A stretch of 54,360 bases of DNA, taken from assembly GCA_004380135.1 (NCBI GenBank), contig QXCR01000178.1:1-54360 (forward strand), written 5' to 3'. Origin of the DNA: Stemphylium vesicarium (lineage: Eukaryota; Ascomycota; Dothideomycetes; Pleosporales; Pleosporaceae). The translations under genes and the position numbers were made by a program. This document shows, piece after piece, positions 32,403 through 45,377 of this stretch. The notes beneath the pieces were generated by a model. That model had not been told where the DNA came from. It searched no databases and worked only from the letters and a program-made list of their open reading frames with translations. Every line of letters begins with the position of its first letter. Position 1 is the stretch's first letter.

Positions 32403-33404
32403 CTACAACTTACTCCCCCCCAACACCTTCCCCCCATCAAGCACAATCGTGTCCCCATTAACATGCCCACCTGCCCTCGAACTCAAATACACAACCGCCG
32501 CCGCGATATCCTCAGGCCGGCCCACCCGTCCATTCGGGCTCTGTTTCCCCAGCGCTTCCTCGCCGCCCGCCGCCTCCATCATGGCGCCCGCCATCTTGCT
32601 CATGAAGAAACCCGGCGCAATGCCGTTGACGAGAATGTGGCGCGGACCAAGTTCCACGGCGAGGTTGCGCGCCAGATGCAAGACGGCGGCTTTGGACGCA
32701 GAGTACGAGTATGTGCCCATGGCGCCTGTGGAGCCGACGCCGATGCCCGCGACGCTGCCGGTTACGATGACGCGGGAGGGGGAGGCGATGGTTGCGTTCT
32801 TTTGGAGGAGGGGTGCAAATCTAGAAACGTGCGTTAGCCCTGCATACACACCTTTGTCAGGAGTAAGGGTGGAAGACGTTACTTTTGTATGGTGAAAAAC
32901 ACGCCCTTGACATTCAAGTCCATGACTTTATCCCACCCGTTCTTCTCGTCGACCGCGTCGAATTCACTGCCCCATGTCGCGCCCGCGTTGGCGAATAAAA
33001 TGTCCACGTGATCCGTGTGCTTTGCTACTTCCGCCACAAGGCGCGAGATGTCGTCGACTTTGGAGCTGTCGGCGGGCACCGAGTACGCTATTGCGTCGGG
33101 GGATTTATTGGGGAGTGCGTTGAGGGCGGCGGCGGCGGCGTCGCAGGCCGAGGCTTTGCGTGAGGTGATGAAGATTTTAGAACAGCCTGCTTGCATCAGA
33201 CTATGGTGGTGTTTGTTAGTGGTTGGTGGTGGAAGAGGATAGATGCGTGCTTTGCGCGCGTTTGTATGTATGGGGGTAAACGCACCCAGATGCAGCGTGC
33301 AGTCCTAGACCTCGGGAGCCGCCGCTTACGACTGCGACTTTGCCCTTTAGACTGAAAATGTTGGAAAAGTCATCGAGTTTGACATCTTGCTCTGCGGAAG
33401 CCAT
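32403..33404 (-). CDS. Short-chain dehydrogenase, 3-oxoacyl-ACP reductase (FabG)-like
   Basis: Three exons on the minus strand (33286-33404, 32883-33200, 32403-32820) give about 284 residues. Motifs: VAVVSGGSRGLGLHAA (TGxxxGxG variant, Ser for Thr), DILFANAGATWG (NAG), VIVTGSVAG with the catalytic Ser, Tyr-x-x-x-Lys in YSYSASKAAV, and LVNGIAPGFFMSKMAG. The end, GHVNGDTIVLDGG, is typical for FabG/RhlG-type enzymes. It probably uses NADPH to reduce a 3-oxo compound; the substrate is unknown. Introns: gtgcgt with catag, and gtaacg with a ctaac branch and tctag. It belongs to the same broad class as the two other SDRs in the window but is not closely similar to either. Confidence 0.88.
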
Positions 33405-36400
33405 TGTGTGGTTCTTTGGTGGATGTACGGCGGAACTATAATGGTATTCAGATGAACGGTGGGGTTGAGACAATGGAACTGGAAATGCGATAGGGTTTGT
33501 AGAAAATGAGGGAACTGATCAATAATCCATGATTACTCTGATTAGGTATCCTACTGTCGCGACCTCGGTGTTGACGTCTGGTATGCGACAGTTCCATGTA
33601 CCGAGGCTCCTTTGGACGCTAGCTGTGAGGGGTAACGAGCAGTTCAGTTCAACCATCTCGAACATGTTCCAACGATCCAACACCCGCAAGAGCTTCCGTA
33701 TAGAAAGTCTTTTGCTTAAGCTTTGGTGGTTTGTCTGTCCTCCCAAAGCTTCAAGTCCATCGGAACTTTTGGTTCGACGGCATCTAGCAGTTTCCGGTTC
33801 CGACCCGCAGATGGCTTCCCTAGGCTGCAAATGTTGACTCCGGTGCCCGTCTTACACGCCACTTGCATGTATCGTTTACTAGTATTGTCGTGTCGGTCGG
33901 TCCTACAGCTGGCTTGCAAGGACATGCAGCATCTTGTCTATTCTTGCTGGTGGTCAAGTTAAGGTTTGGGCTTCATTGAGCCACTGTCTCGGGACATTGC
34001 ACAATGGCCGAACTGGGGACAGCGGTGTGTGAAACATGTCTCGTTTGTGAAGCCCCCAGTGAACAAGACCCTGCCCCCGGTCACAACGTAGTATTACCAA
34101 GATATTGATAATGATGCTCATGCTCACATGATGGGGGGCGGAGACGAGTCCGTAGCGTTTGGATCGTACGTCGACGTAAATACCGCGTTCGTCAGCCGTG
34201 CATGGGGTGCGGAAGGGGCCTCATACAAGTCCTGACACGTTCCGAAGACCGCATCCCATGGCGAACAGGTATGCGGATATTACAGGGGCAACCACGTTGA
34301 ATCCTTCTGCTGATCATCTTTGTCGATGTTTGCTATTCTGGGTCGTCTCGCAGCTTTCGCCGACGTACGTGCCGCATATGCCGCCAAATGGACGCGTCGT
34401 CACGTCGCCACCCAACCTCCAACTCACGTCTCCAATTTGCCTACTTTCTCCATGCGCCCGCCGGCGGCCAAGCTTTTCCCCTTCTCCAAGCGCTTGCAAG
34501 ATTTTCTACATAATGCCTCCTTCAGGCCTGACACATGCCGATCGGCCGTGTTGGAAACCGCCAGGCGAAGTGGTGATCGGCGCATTTTTTTAGCCTGTCG
34601 CCAACGGCGCCTTATCGGAGGGCCGATTGTACGTCAAAAGTCGGCTTGCAGCACTCAGCTTCGGGTTAGCCAAGAGATTATTCGGCCCTGTCTCGCAGAT
34701 GAGCATCCTAGCAGCGCCTTGTTTCTCTACACACCATGCCACTTCATCCTTCTCGAAACCCCTTCGGCTGCCTTCCTGAGACGGAAGCTACCGACCCGCC
34801 AGGGGGCCGCGCAATCATGGATGATCAGCGAGCGATCGCATCCGTAGATCTCGACAATGACAGTTTTCCACAGTAATGGCCAAAGTAATGGCTTTCATGC
34901 GGCTGGCGGGGACGACATTAAATCAATACTCAACAGCAGGCAGACGTCGGATGCCCTCACACGCGACGTTTGTGTGTGCAACGATGCACGCGATATAAAA
35001 AGACTAGTAGTACTCGGAACTGCGCAATAGCCATGGCCATGACCGTAGCCATATCGTAGAGAGAGCGCGTCAGCCCTGAGTCCTGAATCCTTCTAGCGCT
35101 TCTGTTCGCGCGCACGTGCCGATCACCGTGCATGTTCTCAACAGATGTCGAGGGCCATCTGAGATTGGTGCTCGTTCGGGCGGAGGGCCATTGCGTCCTA
35201 AGCCGTGTATCAGAAACATGGCAGCTGTCTTTGAGACGTCCGGCGAAAGCCTCATAAGGCACCAGATCCGCGCTTGCTAGACCGGCACCTGTCAGCGCTG
35301 GGTGGCGATTGAGTAACGCCGCGGTCTAGACGAGCGGTTCGGCAGTTGGAGGTAAATTTCAGCCCACCCGGACCTGGTAAGTGGTCGCCCTGGCACCAGA
35401 ACCCAACTCTTCTTATCTCTGACTGGCCGGGAGTCTCTCGATGCCAAGCGTGAAAACGACCAGAAGGACAGGCTAGAAACATGTTGGCTCTGCTGGTGGG
35501 TCTTCTCGGGACGGGCGCGGACACGCGCAACGTGGGGAAACACGTTTTGCAGGCGGTGCCACACATGTTGACGGCCGCAGCCAGCCCAGCCTTTGCCCTC
35601 CGCCAACCCTGGATTGGCAGAGCGATTCCCGGGACGATGTTCGAGATGAGGGAAGCGTTGCATCGCCGCTGGTGGGCCTAGCGGTCGAGGCATAAGGGAA
35701 GCCTCGACCCCTTCCTCCAGCACACTTGATGCCGCACCAGTGCCATGAATCTGAGCATTACGTATGGCAGCCCATGTGGGCGAATCGGAATCTGCACGGT
35801 AACGGGAGGAGCTGTGGCTTGACGTGTGCGGCGAAATCGCCGTTCGAACTGGCTGTGGCTTAGCAGCTTCTTACACCGTCCCCACAGGGCCCCAGCCGGG
35901 ACAGGGTCGCTAGCGAACCACCGTAGTGGCGCTTGTTGCCCTGCTTCCGAGCGGCCAAAACACCGTTGTTCGCCTCTCTCGCCTTGATTTCCCCTCAGCT
36001 GTGAGGCATCTGAACCGATAAATCCTCGTCGTGCAGATTGTCATTGCTGCCTTTCGCCATGGCGGCAGGCGTTAGCGAAAAGCCTTCAACTCCCCATGCA
36101 GGTAGACCCCTGCTGGAATCTCGCCGAAAAGGTATGTCCTGAACGTTTTGGGAGAAGCCTTGTGGACCACTGGCATTTAGGCACGAACCGATCATCTTCT
36201 GGAACATGAGGCTTCATCACACTGTCATGGACCTTTTCAAGTCTAATCATCCGGATCTTCATCCGACTTAACCACGGAGCTGCCACCCCGTGTAGCTTTA
36301 GAGCTAGAAGTTTCGCTTCGCGTCGTCCCGTATCAAGCAAGTGTCTTCAGCTGTACCCGCTTTACGGAGCCATTGGGCTGTACTCGCGAAACACAAGCAC

Positions 36401-37489
36401 ATCGGCATGCATAACCTCTACCAGCCCATCCGCTGATGCATCTTGCAAAGACATATCTAGACTTTTGTGGCACCTCTTTGACCCGCAAAAAAGCTTCGTC
36501 GTCGCTTCCATACCGGTATGTCAAATGCATGAACAAGTTTCCGGTTCTCTTTCGTTGTCGCACTCGCATCCCGACTAGCCAAACTACTCTACTAGTCCAG
36601 GGTCCCGGAATCTTGGACAGGGTCACCAAACTTCCTTCCCGATCCAGCACCCATCGCAAAGCCTGGACACGTGCTGCCAATCTTCTTCGTCCCTCGAAAG
36701 CACCCGTCCGATATCGAAAGGCGTTGTGGCGACTAGGGCCCTGCTATTCTACCGCCTCGCCGAAAAAAAGTGTGCCAGGGTTCCAGCATTTGGGGTCGGG
36801 ACTTGAGCTGATCAACACTGCAGGATTACGATTTGGAGTCCCGCCCCATACGAGAGGGTCGAGTCTACACGTTCTTCTCCCCCCCTCGGATCCTTGCCGA
36901 GATTTATCATCCTTCCCACCACCCTTGCCGTCAGCCGAAACGCCTCTCACTTCCTTACCGCCGTGGGGCCTTGGTCGCTGCTGGACTAATACATGTGCTG
37001 CGGGTAGTTCATTTCTTTTGCAACCATCATTCCTCCAGACTATTACCCTGAGCTTTGGCATTTCGCCCAGTGAAGCAGCGGTTGGCTGGGAGCATTCGAT
37101 CAAGCCACAAGGAACATCACCCGAGTATCGCGCGTCCAGCTTGTATACCCGAGTCACTCGGCCTACCAGAACTTTTTCTCGCCTGTACGGGTTCCCCACT
37201 CCAGCTGAAGGCCCGTTCGTCATCTTGTCCATCCACATCCTTTGGGCTTCCGCACTTCACATCACGCCAAGGCAACGGTATGCGTTGACAGCCTCTCTGA
37301 TTGGCTAATTACATCTACCCGGTGCCACGAGGTGTTCATATCGTCTGGCCATTCCGAGTAGCGTTGTGCTCGGCTGCTGCCGATAGCATTCGACCCTTCC
37401 CCACAACGCTCTCTCGTCCAAAGCCTTTCTCGTCCGTGGAAGTTTGACTTCGAAGTCGTTTGCTTGAAGTGGGTTGCTTGCTCGGCACC
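33405..37489. other. 4.1-kb stretch without a convincing gene, upstream of the long Zn2Cys6 regulator
   Basis: Base composition is balanced, not AT-rich, so this is not a RIP-decayed repeat. Open frames up to 290 codons occur (36436-37308, plus), but none shows a domain, credible codon pattern or splice structure, and the long one overlaps opposite-strand frames of similar kind. The last part may be a long transcribed leader of the regulator at 37490, which would suit a highly regulated gene. A gctgatcat-type motif near 34310 and a few short direct repeats are all I could see. Confidence 0.4.
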
Positions 37490-40265
37490 ATGTACAAGTC
37501 ACCTACGGCTTCAAGCGCAGGATCACCAGATACCATGGTACCACCACCCAACCCGTTTGCACTGGCACAACCAATTGCTCGACACACGGCTCTTACTACA
37601 CCCAACATTCCGCAGCTAGGCTCCAGGTCGCCGGGCTATTCTTCCCATTCCTACAGCCACTCGACTTCACCGAGTGCTGTTTCCGCGGGCTTACCGGAAG
37701 CCCAACACCATGATGGTAACGGCCTGATGATCTCGCCAACGCAGATATCGTCAGCGAATCTGAATGCGCAGAAGCGAGCATACCGGCAACGACGGAAAGA
37801 CCCTTCATGCGATGCTTGTCGAGAACGCAAAGTCAAAGTAAGTCTGCAAATCGCGCTGGAACGGCGATGACCCGGAGGATCACCTTCAATCCGCATGGCC
37901 CTCTTGAGCGGGACCAGGACGGTCGCTTCCCGAAGGGGAAGAGAACCTTGACCTTATGCTACCACTGGTAGGCCAAAATCCCGGGAGTTCAACGTCTAGC
38001 TTCGTGCAGTGAGCGAGCGTGCATCAGGCATACACCCATTGGCGAAGGTACATGATCGTACGCATAGCTTGAGCAAACGGACCGGGGGCCTCGACCGACA
38101 TTGACTGACCCGTTCCACAGTGCGACGCTACCGAGACCTCAGCATGTTCGGAATGTTCGAGCCGAAACCACAGGTGCCAGTTCACCAAAGAGACCAATCG
38201 CCGCATGTCTTCGATCAAGTGGGTATCCGTGTCGGGCGTCCGTATATGAAAGCTTACCTTGTACAGACAGGTTCAGGACCTCCAGAGTCAGATAGCGGAG
38301 TTGACCCATGTAAACTCGCAGCTACGGACAAAGGTGTCAGACAAGGATCCCATGGATATGGAGAGAACGGACATGAAGCGCAGACACTCGGAAGCATACT
38401 CTGCCACCCCACCAGGCCCGAGGCGCGTTTCCGTACCGGTCTTGGACAACTTCGAACACGTTCGCAGCAACATCCGAGAATATGCGCAAGGCATATTCAG
38501 CACGCCCCACCAGCACGGATACAGCACTGCAGAATCTGGCTCACAGCTTCCTGAAGTCCCTCCCCGCGCCGAATTCGCACATCTCTCTCGCTCCTTTCTC
38601 GACACAATACACGACTGGTACCCCGCGTTGCACTGGCCAACGTTTCAGCGCGAAGTGGACGAAGTCTATGCTTCGAAGAGCTTTGGGGGTTGCTCGCGCG
38701 AATGGATTAGTCTGTTCTTCGCAGTTCTAGCCTGTGGCTCGCTGCAGCCCAGAGCCGATAACACACTCTCTCCATCTGCGATACCGGACGGTCAGGCAAT
38801 GTTCAAGATTGCAACTTCCACTCTCGAAACTTGGCCGCAAGAGCTCACAATCACACACGCTCAAGCAGCTTTGATGCTGAGTATATTCGCAACCGAGAAC
38901 AGCCAACGATCGCTAGGCTCTGTCTGGCTTGCTTCCGCGGTCAGGATTGTGCAGGAGTTGCAGATATGTCCTGAGGTTGACTGTTGGTCCGCCATCGATG
39001 GGGAGATACGACGCAGGCTTTGGTGGTCTGTTTACGTCCGTGACAGGTAAGACAGCTATTTTCACTGACCATCATTGCACACTGGCTGACGACAACGTAG
39101 AATCATGTCTCTTGAGACGAACAGGCCGATGCTCATCAACGAACAGGATTGCGAGATATCCTTTCCTTCATCGGTAGACGACCGTTACGTGCAGCCCAAT
39201 GGATCCTTCCGGTCCTTGACCAAATCGGCTCACTCGACTGGCTTCGTGGCCACCGTGCACATCGCCCGCCTCTATGCGCCATTGTACCAAGCTTTGAAAT
39301 CGAGTGTCATCCTCCCACACACAACGCAAGACTTTGATGAGCAGATCAGGTCAAAGTTTCGACTACTTCCGGAGCCTTATCAAATAGATTCGGGTGCATT
39401 ACTGGATGTCAGGGCATTGCCCACGATCTTCACACTGCTCTCTGCTCGCTTCCATCTCTACAGACGGAACCTCACGCCATTATCTGGTCCGATGGAACGA
39501 AACAACGCATTTGATCGGTGCGTCTCTGTTGCGCAGGACACGGCCAAGTACGTTTCGAGGGCGTTGCACAACCCTTCAATCCAGGACTCTGGCAAGACTT
39601 GGGACGAGAAAGTGGCGTCGATTGCGAGCAACTCCGTATGCTTGCATCTCTGGCGATGCGTTCTCATTCTGTGCTTCCGGGGCCAGTACGATGCCGCTGT
39701 GATGTGCTTGCATCTCTCCAGGGCCATTGGCAAAACACGAAAAATCAACACAGCGTGTGGAAAGAACATGGCATTTTTCTTGGAACGACTAGTGGACCGA
39801 GTGCGAAGCGGTCTCGGATGCCACCAGCAGCTTGAATGCGACGAGGAGATGATTGCATACCTCAGCGCTGACATTCAGAGCAGCCTGGAGCATTCTTGGG
39901 TTTGGGCAGGTACTGACTTGACTACAACTCTGAAACCCAGGCATGGGTCGTCACCGATGAGTATGCGATCACCAGGAGGCGACGAACCAATGCGCGACGC
40001 ACTGCCGTTGAGACCACCGCCCATTGCATCACCAAATGGAGCTACAGGGTGGGATGACTGGGGCAGGGTCGAGCGTATGGTCCAGCAATTGATGGACGAG
40101 CATCTTCACCGCACGACGCAGCCACCGGCTTATTATCCCCCGCCGCACAATCCCGTCAAACGCGTCCAACTCGCATCGGACGCAAGTTCACCGCCGAAAC
40201 CCTCACCGATCCCCAGCCCAGCACCATCGAGCACAAGCCGTATCAGCATCGCGAACATTATATAA
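37490..40265 (+). CDS. Zn2Cys6 transcription factor with fungal-specific middle domain
   Basis: Four exons (37490-37837, 38121-38218, 38267-39046, 39101-40265) give about 796 residues. The first 100 residues are Ser/Pro/His-rich. The zinc cluster spans intron 1: DPSCDACRERKVK joins CDATETSACSECSSRNHRC, giving Cys107, 110, 117, 125, 128 and 135. FTKETNRRMSSIK and a coiled coil (QVQDLQSQIAELTHVNSQL) follow across intron 2, as in regulators that dimerise. The fungal-specific domain lies at about 230-520 (HDWYPALHWPTFQREV; RRRLWWSVYVRDRIMSLETNRP formed across intron 3). The C-terminal 120 residues are Pro/Ser/His-rich, likely activation or disordered region. Intron 1 (37838-38120, 283 nt) is much longer than others here. 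It is a nuclear regulator with unknown targets. The upstream 4 kb lacks genes. Confidence 0.9.
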
Positions 40266-42221
40266 TATTGGAAACATGGGGGGCAATGTAGATCGACTAC
40301 AGGTTGCATATACTTGGCAAACTTGCATACGCTTGCAGTGGGCCTGGAGGATGTTGGAAGGCCAAAGCAGGGCAACTTGCATGACTGCTGCGAAGAGAGC
40401 TTTGATATCGATAGGTCCCATGTACGTGGAGCCTTTCAGGAACCCCAAGCACAAAGCCAGGGGCATGAATCTAGTGACCCTATCCTATATGACCACAGCC
40501 CCGGGTCAGTCGGACCTGCCGTCAGCTTTGCCTGAGATTAACAGCCATGGCTCAGGGGGGGGGGGGGGGAAGAATCGGGCACATTGAACAAACACGTCTT
40601 GCAAAAATGGGCACTCGGGTATGATGAGTGGAAGCAGCCCGACTGCTATGGGGGGTGGGTTTTTCTTTTCTTTGCACGCGACTCGCTCGTAACACAACAC
40701 CATGAGACTCTGTCCCAGCACAGCAACGAAACCAGCCATGTACCTACCTTTATCATGGGAGAATCCCCCCTTTCGTCCAAGAGCGATGCGATGCGATGCT
40801 TCGGGAGCAAGACATGGCTTCATCAGTAATAACCACGCGACCAACGATATAACGGCACTAGCCAAATTTACAACATGTTGAAATTCTCACGCATCGTACC
40901 ATTCTTCCTGTGTATGCGCAGCGATTCACCGACATGGAGAAAAAAAAACTGTATTGTATAGCATGGATGCATGCATGCGGTTGACTCAGCACTAAAGTAC
41001 CCAGCTAGTCAGCCAGCCCAGCCAGCGGCAACAAGGGCTTCCCAAAAATCCACCGCCTTACTCCCGCAACCGAGCGCGTCTCACCCGCACAGCCTTGTGT
41101 TGCTCAGCTCTAGCGATGATGACAATAACAACAACGGTTGTCTAGATTATTCCCCTGGTCTATGCCGCAAGCCTAGCGGGTTTGGGATCTAGCTCGACAG
41201 CCAGCTTACTTGCATGTACCCAAAGTGCGAGTCGAGGCTAGATTTACGACCGAGGAGGGACGTACCTATCGCCGAGTTGAGCGTGGTCATTTTCCACAGC
41301 GTAGCTAACGCGTCTCCCTTAAGAGACGATTCGTTCAGAAAAACGACGCACCAACCCTGCACCAGCCCGTACGATGCGCGATCCGGAGCTCAGCGGATAC
41401 GCACATACCTTCTATACTACAAGCAAGCAAGCAATACTCGGCGCGACAATAGGTACCTGACGGACTCCTTGTACTATGTCACTTTACATGCTAAGTAGAG
41501 TAACGAACGAGTATACCCCGCTTTCCTAGCAATCTCCACCCAAACCAGCTAGTGCGGCAGCTGGTGGGGTGATGGAAGCTGGAGGCGGTGTAGGTAGAAC
41601 CGTCGGTCCCACACTACCTGCTACAGAAACAAGCTTCGCGGCAAAAAGGCTTAGCTACCGTGTTCTGTTGGCAACGCACTGGTTTACCCCGCTATGACGA
41701 TTCGCTCTGCGGAATCGCGCTCTTATCAACAGACAACGAGTCCGTTCCAATTGACTGCGATGAAGGAGACATGTAGGCCGATTGCGGGCAAGGAAGATGT
41801 AAAACGTGAAGAGAAATTGGCTGACGACTGTGGTGGTTGTGGGATGAGTAACGCGGTCTGGGCTCCCTCGTGCAGCTGTTGGCTTGCATGAGAGGGCGGC
41901 GTACGTGTGTTCATATGCAAGCGCTGGCTGCTATGGTGGGGTAGCTGTGCGTTTTGAGCTTGCTGCAACAAGTCGAGCCAGTACTGCGTGCGTGTACGCG
42001 TCGTTTGAGGGAATTATAAACAGCGTGGTTTCCGCGCGTCTTTTGCTTTCTCTCTATCTTGGTGTTTGCTAGCTTTGCGTTGTTCGTGGTGCTTCCTCGT
42101 TCTCCTACTCCTCATTGTTGACCTCCCACCTTCCAACTTCCGCAGTAACTTTTTGTTCTACGATAACCTCGACTACACGTTTTTCGAGCTTCACTTGTTC
42201 GACGACGACTGAAACGCCAGT
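40266..42221. other. Intergenic region before glutamate decarboxylase
   Basis: Nearly 2 kb lies between two plus-strand genes. It contains an uninterrupted run of 15 G at 40555-40569, an A-rich tract near 40939, a tgcatgcatgc repeat near 40967-40978 and a cagccagcccagccag stretch near 41010. The last 150 nt before 42222 are pyrimidine-rich, like a fungal core promoter or leader. Open frames are short and unconvincing. Confidence 0.45.
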
Positions 42222-44348
42222 ATGGTGCACATCAATCGCGTCGCCACCTCCAAGGAGATCTCAGAGGAACAGTCTCAGTTCCAGGAGATTGCGGCTGCGA
42301 CTAGCATTGATCTGAGCCCGGAAGATGAGGCGGATGACTTTACTGCCACCGTCTATGGCAGCAAGTATGCCGCTGAAGACTTGCCTCGGCACGTTATGCC
42401 GGTGAGTCTTTGAAGCGACATGCAACTATCGTGGGAGAAAGCTAACCTAGACTAGGACCGAGAGATGCCACCGGCTGTGTACGTTTTTACTCATTTGCAT
42501 ATACCATCCGCGGGGAAATTGCTGATTCTTCGTCAGGGCATATCGCATGATCAAGGATGACCTCACACTTGACGGAACACCGACGCTGAACTTGGCCTCG
42601 TTCGTCACTACGTACATGGTATAATGCTCAGTCCAGATAGCCCAATCTTGTCCACTAACTGGATTCCAGGAAGAGGAAGCCGAGAAGCTCATGGTGTACG
42701 CGCGAACCACGTCGTCTCTCCCCTTGAACCCTATTAACCCAACCCTCTCAGCGACGCCTTCTCGAAGAACTTTATCGATTACGAAGAATACCCCGTCAGC
42801 GCCGATATCCAGAACCGTGCGTATAAACTTGAGATACTAGTGGGGGGTTTCTGAACAAAGCGACTAAGTTGTGGAACAGGATGTGTCTCCATGATTGCGA
42901 GGCTATTCAACGCGCCAAGCGAAGACGATGCGAACATTATCGGAACCTCGACAATCGGCTCCTCCGAGGCCATCATGGTACGTGCGGAGAGGGCGACCAA
43001 CGAAAATGCTTAGCTGATATTGTTGCAGTTGGGTGTGCTGGCGATGAAGAAGCTTTGGCAAAACAAGCGCAAGGCCGAGGGAAAGCCATACGACAAGCCC
43101 AACATGATTATGAACTCTGCAGTGCAAGTTTGCTGGGAGGTTAGTCCCCGACGTCATGCTCAGAAGTTTTGGATCCATGGCTAACGACTCGCAGAAAGCG
43201 TGCCGGTACTTTGACATTGAGGAAAAGTACGTATACTGCACGACGGACCGCTACGTGATCGACCCCAAAGAATGCGTCGACATGTGTGATGAGAACACAA
43301 TTGGAATCTGTAAGAGACACACCTCCACTTCATCCTCGCATCTTACTAACTGCGCCCCTCCCCTCCTAGGCGCCATTCTCGGAACCACATACACGGGTGA
43401 ATACGAAGACATAAAAGCCATCAACGACCTCCTGATCGAGCGCAACATCGACGTAAACATCCACGTCGACGCCGCATCCGGCGGCTTCGTCGCGCCGTTC
43501 GTGAACCCAGGCCTCCTCTGGGACTTCCGCCTCCCCAAAGTCACCACCATCAATGTCTCAGGCCACAAATACGGGCTCGTGTACCCAGGCGTCGGCTGGG
43601 TAATCTGGCGCGACCCGGCGTACCTGCCGCAGGAACTCGTCTTCACCATCAACTACCTCGGCGCCGACCAGGCCTCCTTCACCCTCAACTTCTCCCGCGG
43701 CGCATCCCAGATCATCGGCCAGTACTACCAGCTCATTCGCCTCGGCAAGCGCGGGTACAGGCGCATCATGCTCAATCTGACACGTATTGCGGATTACCTC
43801 GCTGCTAACCTCGAAGCTATGGGCTTTGTTATTATGAGCCAGCGCGGCGGCGAGGGCTTGCCGCTCGTCGCATGTCGCATCGACGAGGATCTCGGCAAGC
43901 AGTACGATGAATTCGCCATTGCGCACCAGTTGAGGGAGCGCGGCTGGGTCGTCCCTGCGTATACTATGGCGCCGCATTCGGACAAGATGAAGATGCTGCG
44001 CGTGGTTGTGCGCGAGGACTTTACTAAGAGTCGGTGTGATGCGTTGTTGGCGGATTTCAAGCAGGCGCTTGCTACGTTGGATAAGTTGGATGCGAAGAAG
44101 ATTGAGGAGCATAGAGAGTATGTACCCATCTCCCTTCCCCCATTTCTTCCTTTTGTTTATTTGTTTGTTTGTTGGCGCCGTTTCGGTCAAGTTGGATTGG
44201 ATATGCTAATCTTGATAACAGACATGCTTTCGCCATGCGCCGTCGCTCCACCCTCGTCAGCCCCATCTTCAAAAAGAGGGCAACGGAGCATTTCGAAGAG
44301 GATCATAGTCTGCAGGCCAAGACTGGCAAGACGCATGCTGTCTGCTAA
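42222..44348 (+). CDS. Glutamate decarboxylase (PLP-dependent)
   Basis: Ten exons (42222-42401, 42456-42478, 42537-42618, 42670-42695, 42752-42816, 42880-42977, 43029-43139, 43195-43309, 43370-44117, 44222-44348) give about 524 residues, typical of eukaryotic GAD. Two exons are very short (23 and 26 nt). The enzyme converts glutamate to GABA and CO2 in the GABA shunt. Visible: LNLASFVTTYMEEEAEKLM formed over introns 3-4, GTSTIGSSEAIMLGVLAMKKLW, HVDAASGGFVAPF with the PLP-contacting Asp, and INVSGHKYGLVYPGVGW with the Schiff-base Lys near residue 300. SRGASQIIGQYYQLIRLGKRGY and GWVVPAYTMAPHSDKMKMLRVVVRE are normal C-terminal parts. The last exon encodes HAFAMRRRSTLVSPIF, as in fungal homologues. 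Confidence 0.94.
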
Positions 44349-45333
44349 ACTGTAGCTTGACTGTAGCTTGTTTCCCCCGCCCTCTTTTCTGATCGAGAAG
44401 GCGAGAGTAGTGGAGGGTTAGCTTAGTTGGGGCAAACCGAGCTTGCCTTTCCTCGACCGATACATTTTCACAGGCCTGAAATGAAAAACTTGTTACTTTC
44501 ACCTCTTTTCTTATGTGATCCTAGGGCAGCTTACGTAATGTGCGGACAAAATTCCGCCTGCATGTTTCGATCTTACATTGCTATCGTCCGAGAACATCGG
44601 ACGCGCAGAGACCCCGGAGAGCGAAACGCCAATGTCCAGCGAATTATATGGGGGTTATCTTTTAATCGGCGATCTAGTATATGTACATCCAATTCGTCTT
44701 GTTTAGGTCTTCTTTGCGGAGGGCAAAAAAGAAAAGTGTGCGTTAGCCGATGGATTATACTGGGGTATCGGACCTTTTTGTGGTAGGTAAGTTTACTAGG
44801 AGTCGGAACTACGGGTGGGGAAAGTTTCTACCACCCTCCCCCCCCCCCCCCCCCCACTTCCCGATGGTATATTTGGAGTTTCCAAACTCTACACTGTTTA
44901 CGCTATTACGACTTCTGATATCCACGTCGTACACCCTCGCATAAAATACCGCTCTTCGTCCATCTCACAACACGTGTCTCAGTAGTGAACCGTCACGTAA
45001 CTCTTCTAGCGTTTAGCGACGATTCTTTTCTACGCCAGTTTAGCGCGGTGATGATGATTATGTACTCTACGGTCTGCAATACCACTCTGTTTTCTATACA
45101 GCTCGTTGTTCGGCACCGCGTACAGCCAGCGTGACAGTAGCAACACCCCTAACCCTCACACTGCTAAGCCCCCCAAACGCACCATGGACTTATACTATGG
45201 AACAGCAAACCTGAGTCCCAACGCTCGACCGGCTAAATTGCGGAAAAAGGACTTGCGCTTGCCTCATCTGCTTCATCTTAGCGTCTAGCTTAACCTTCCA
45301 CACACAGAATACATCTATTCCGGACGACTTTCA

Positions 45334-45377
45334 GTCCTCTCGGAAGACGCACTTCGTCCCCTCGGAAGATGCACTTT
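45334..45377. repeat. 22-bp tandem duplication
   Basis: 45334-45355 and 45356-45377 are adjacent copies (gtcctctcggaagacgcact and gtcccctcggaagatgcact for the first 20 nt), differing mainly by C/T. The location is between genes and function is unknown. Confidence 0.75.

Noticed and set aside
36436..37308. 290-codon plus-strand open frame as a gene
   Set aside because: No domain, no plausible splice structure and overlapping frames of equal quality on the other strand. Kept only as a finding.
43558..44190. 210-codon frame antisense to glutamate decarboxylase
   Set aside because: Shadow of the large GAD exon.
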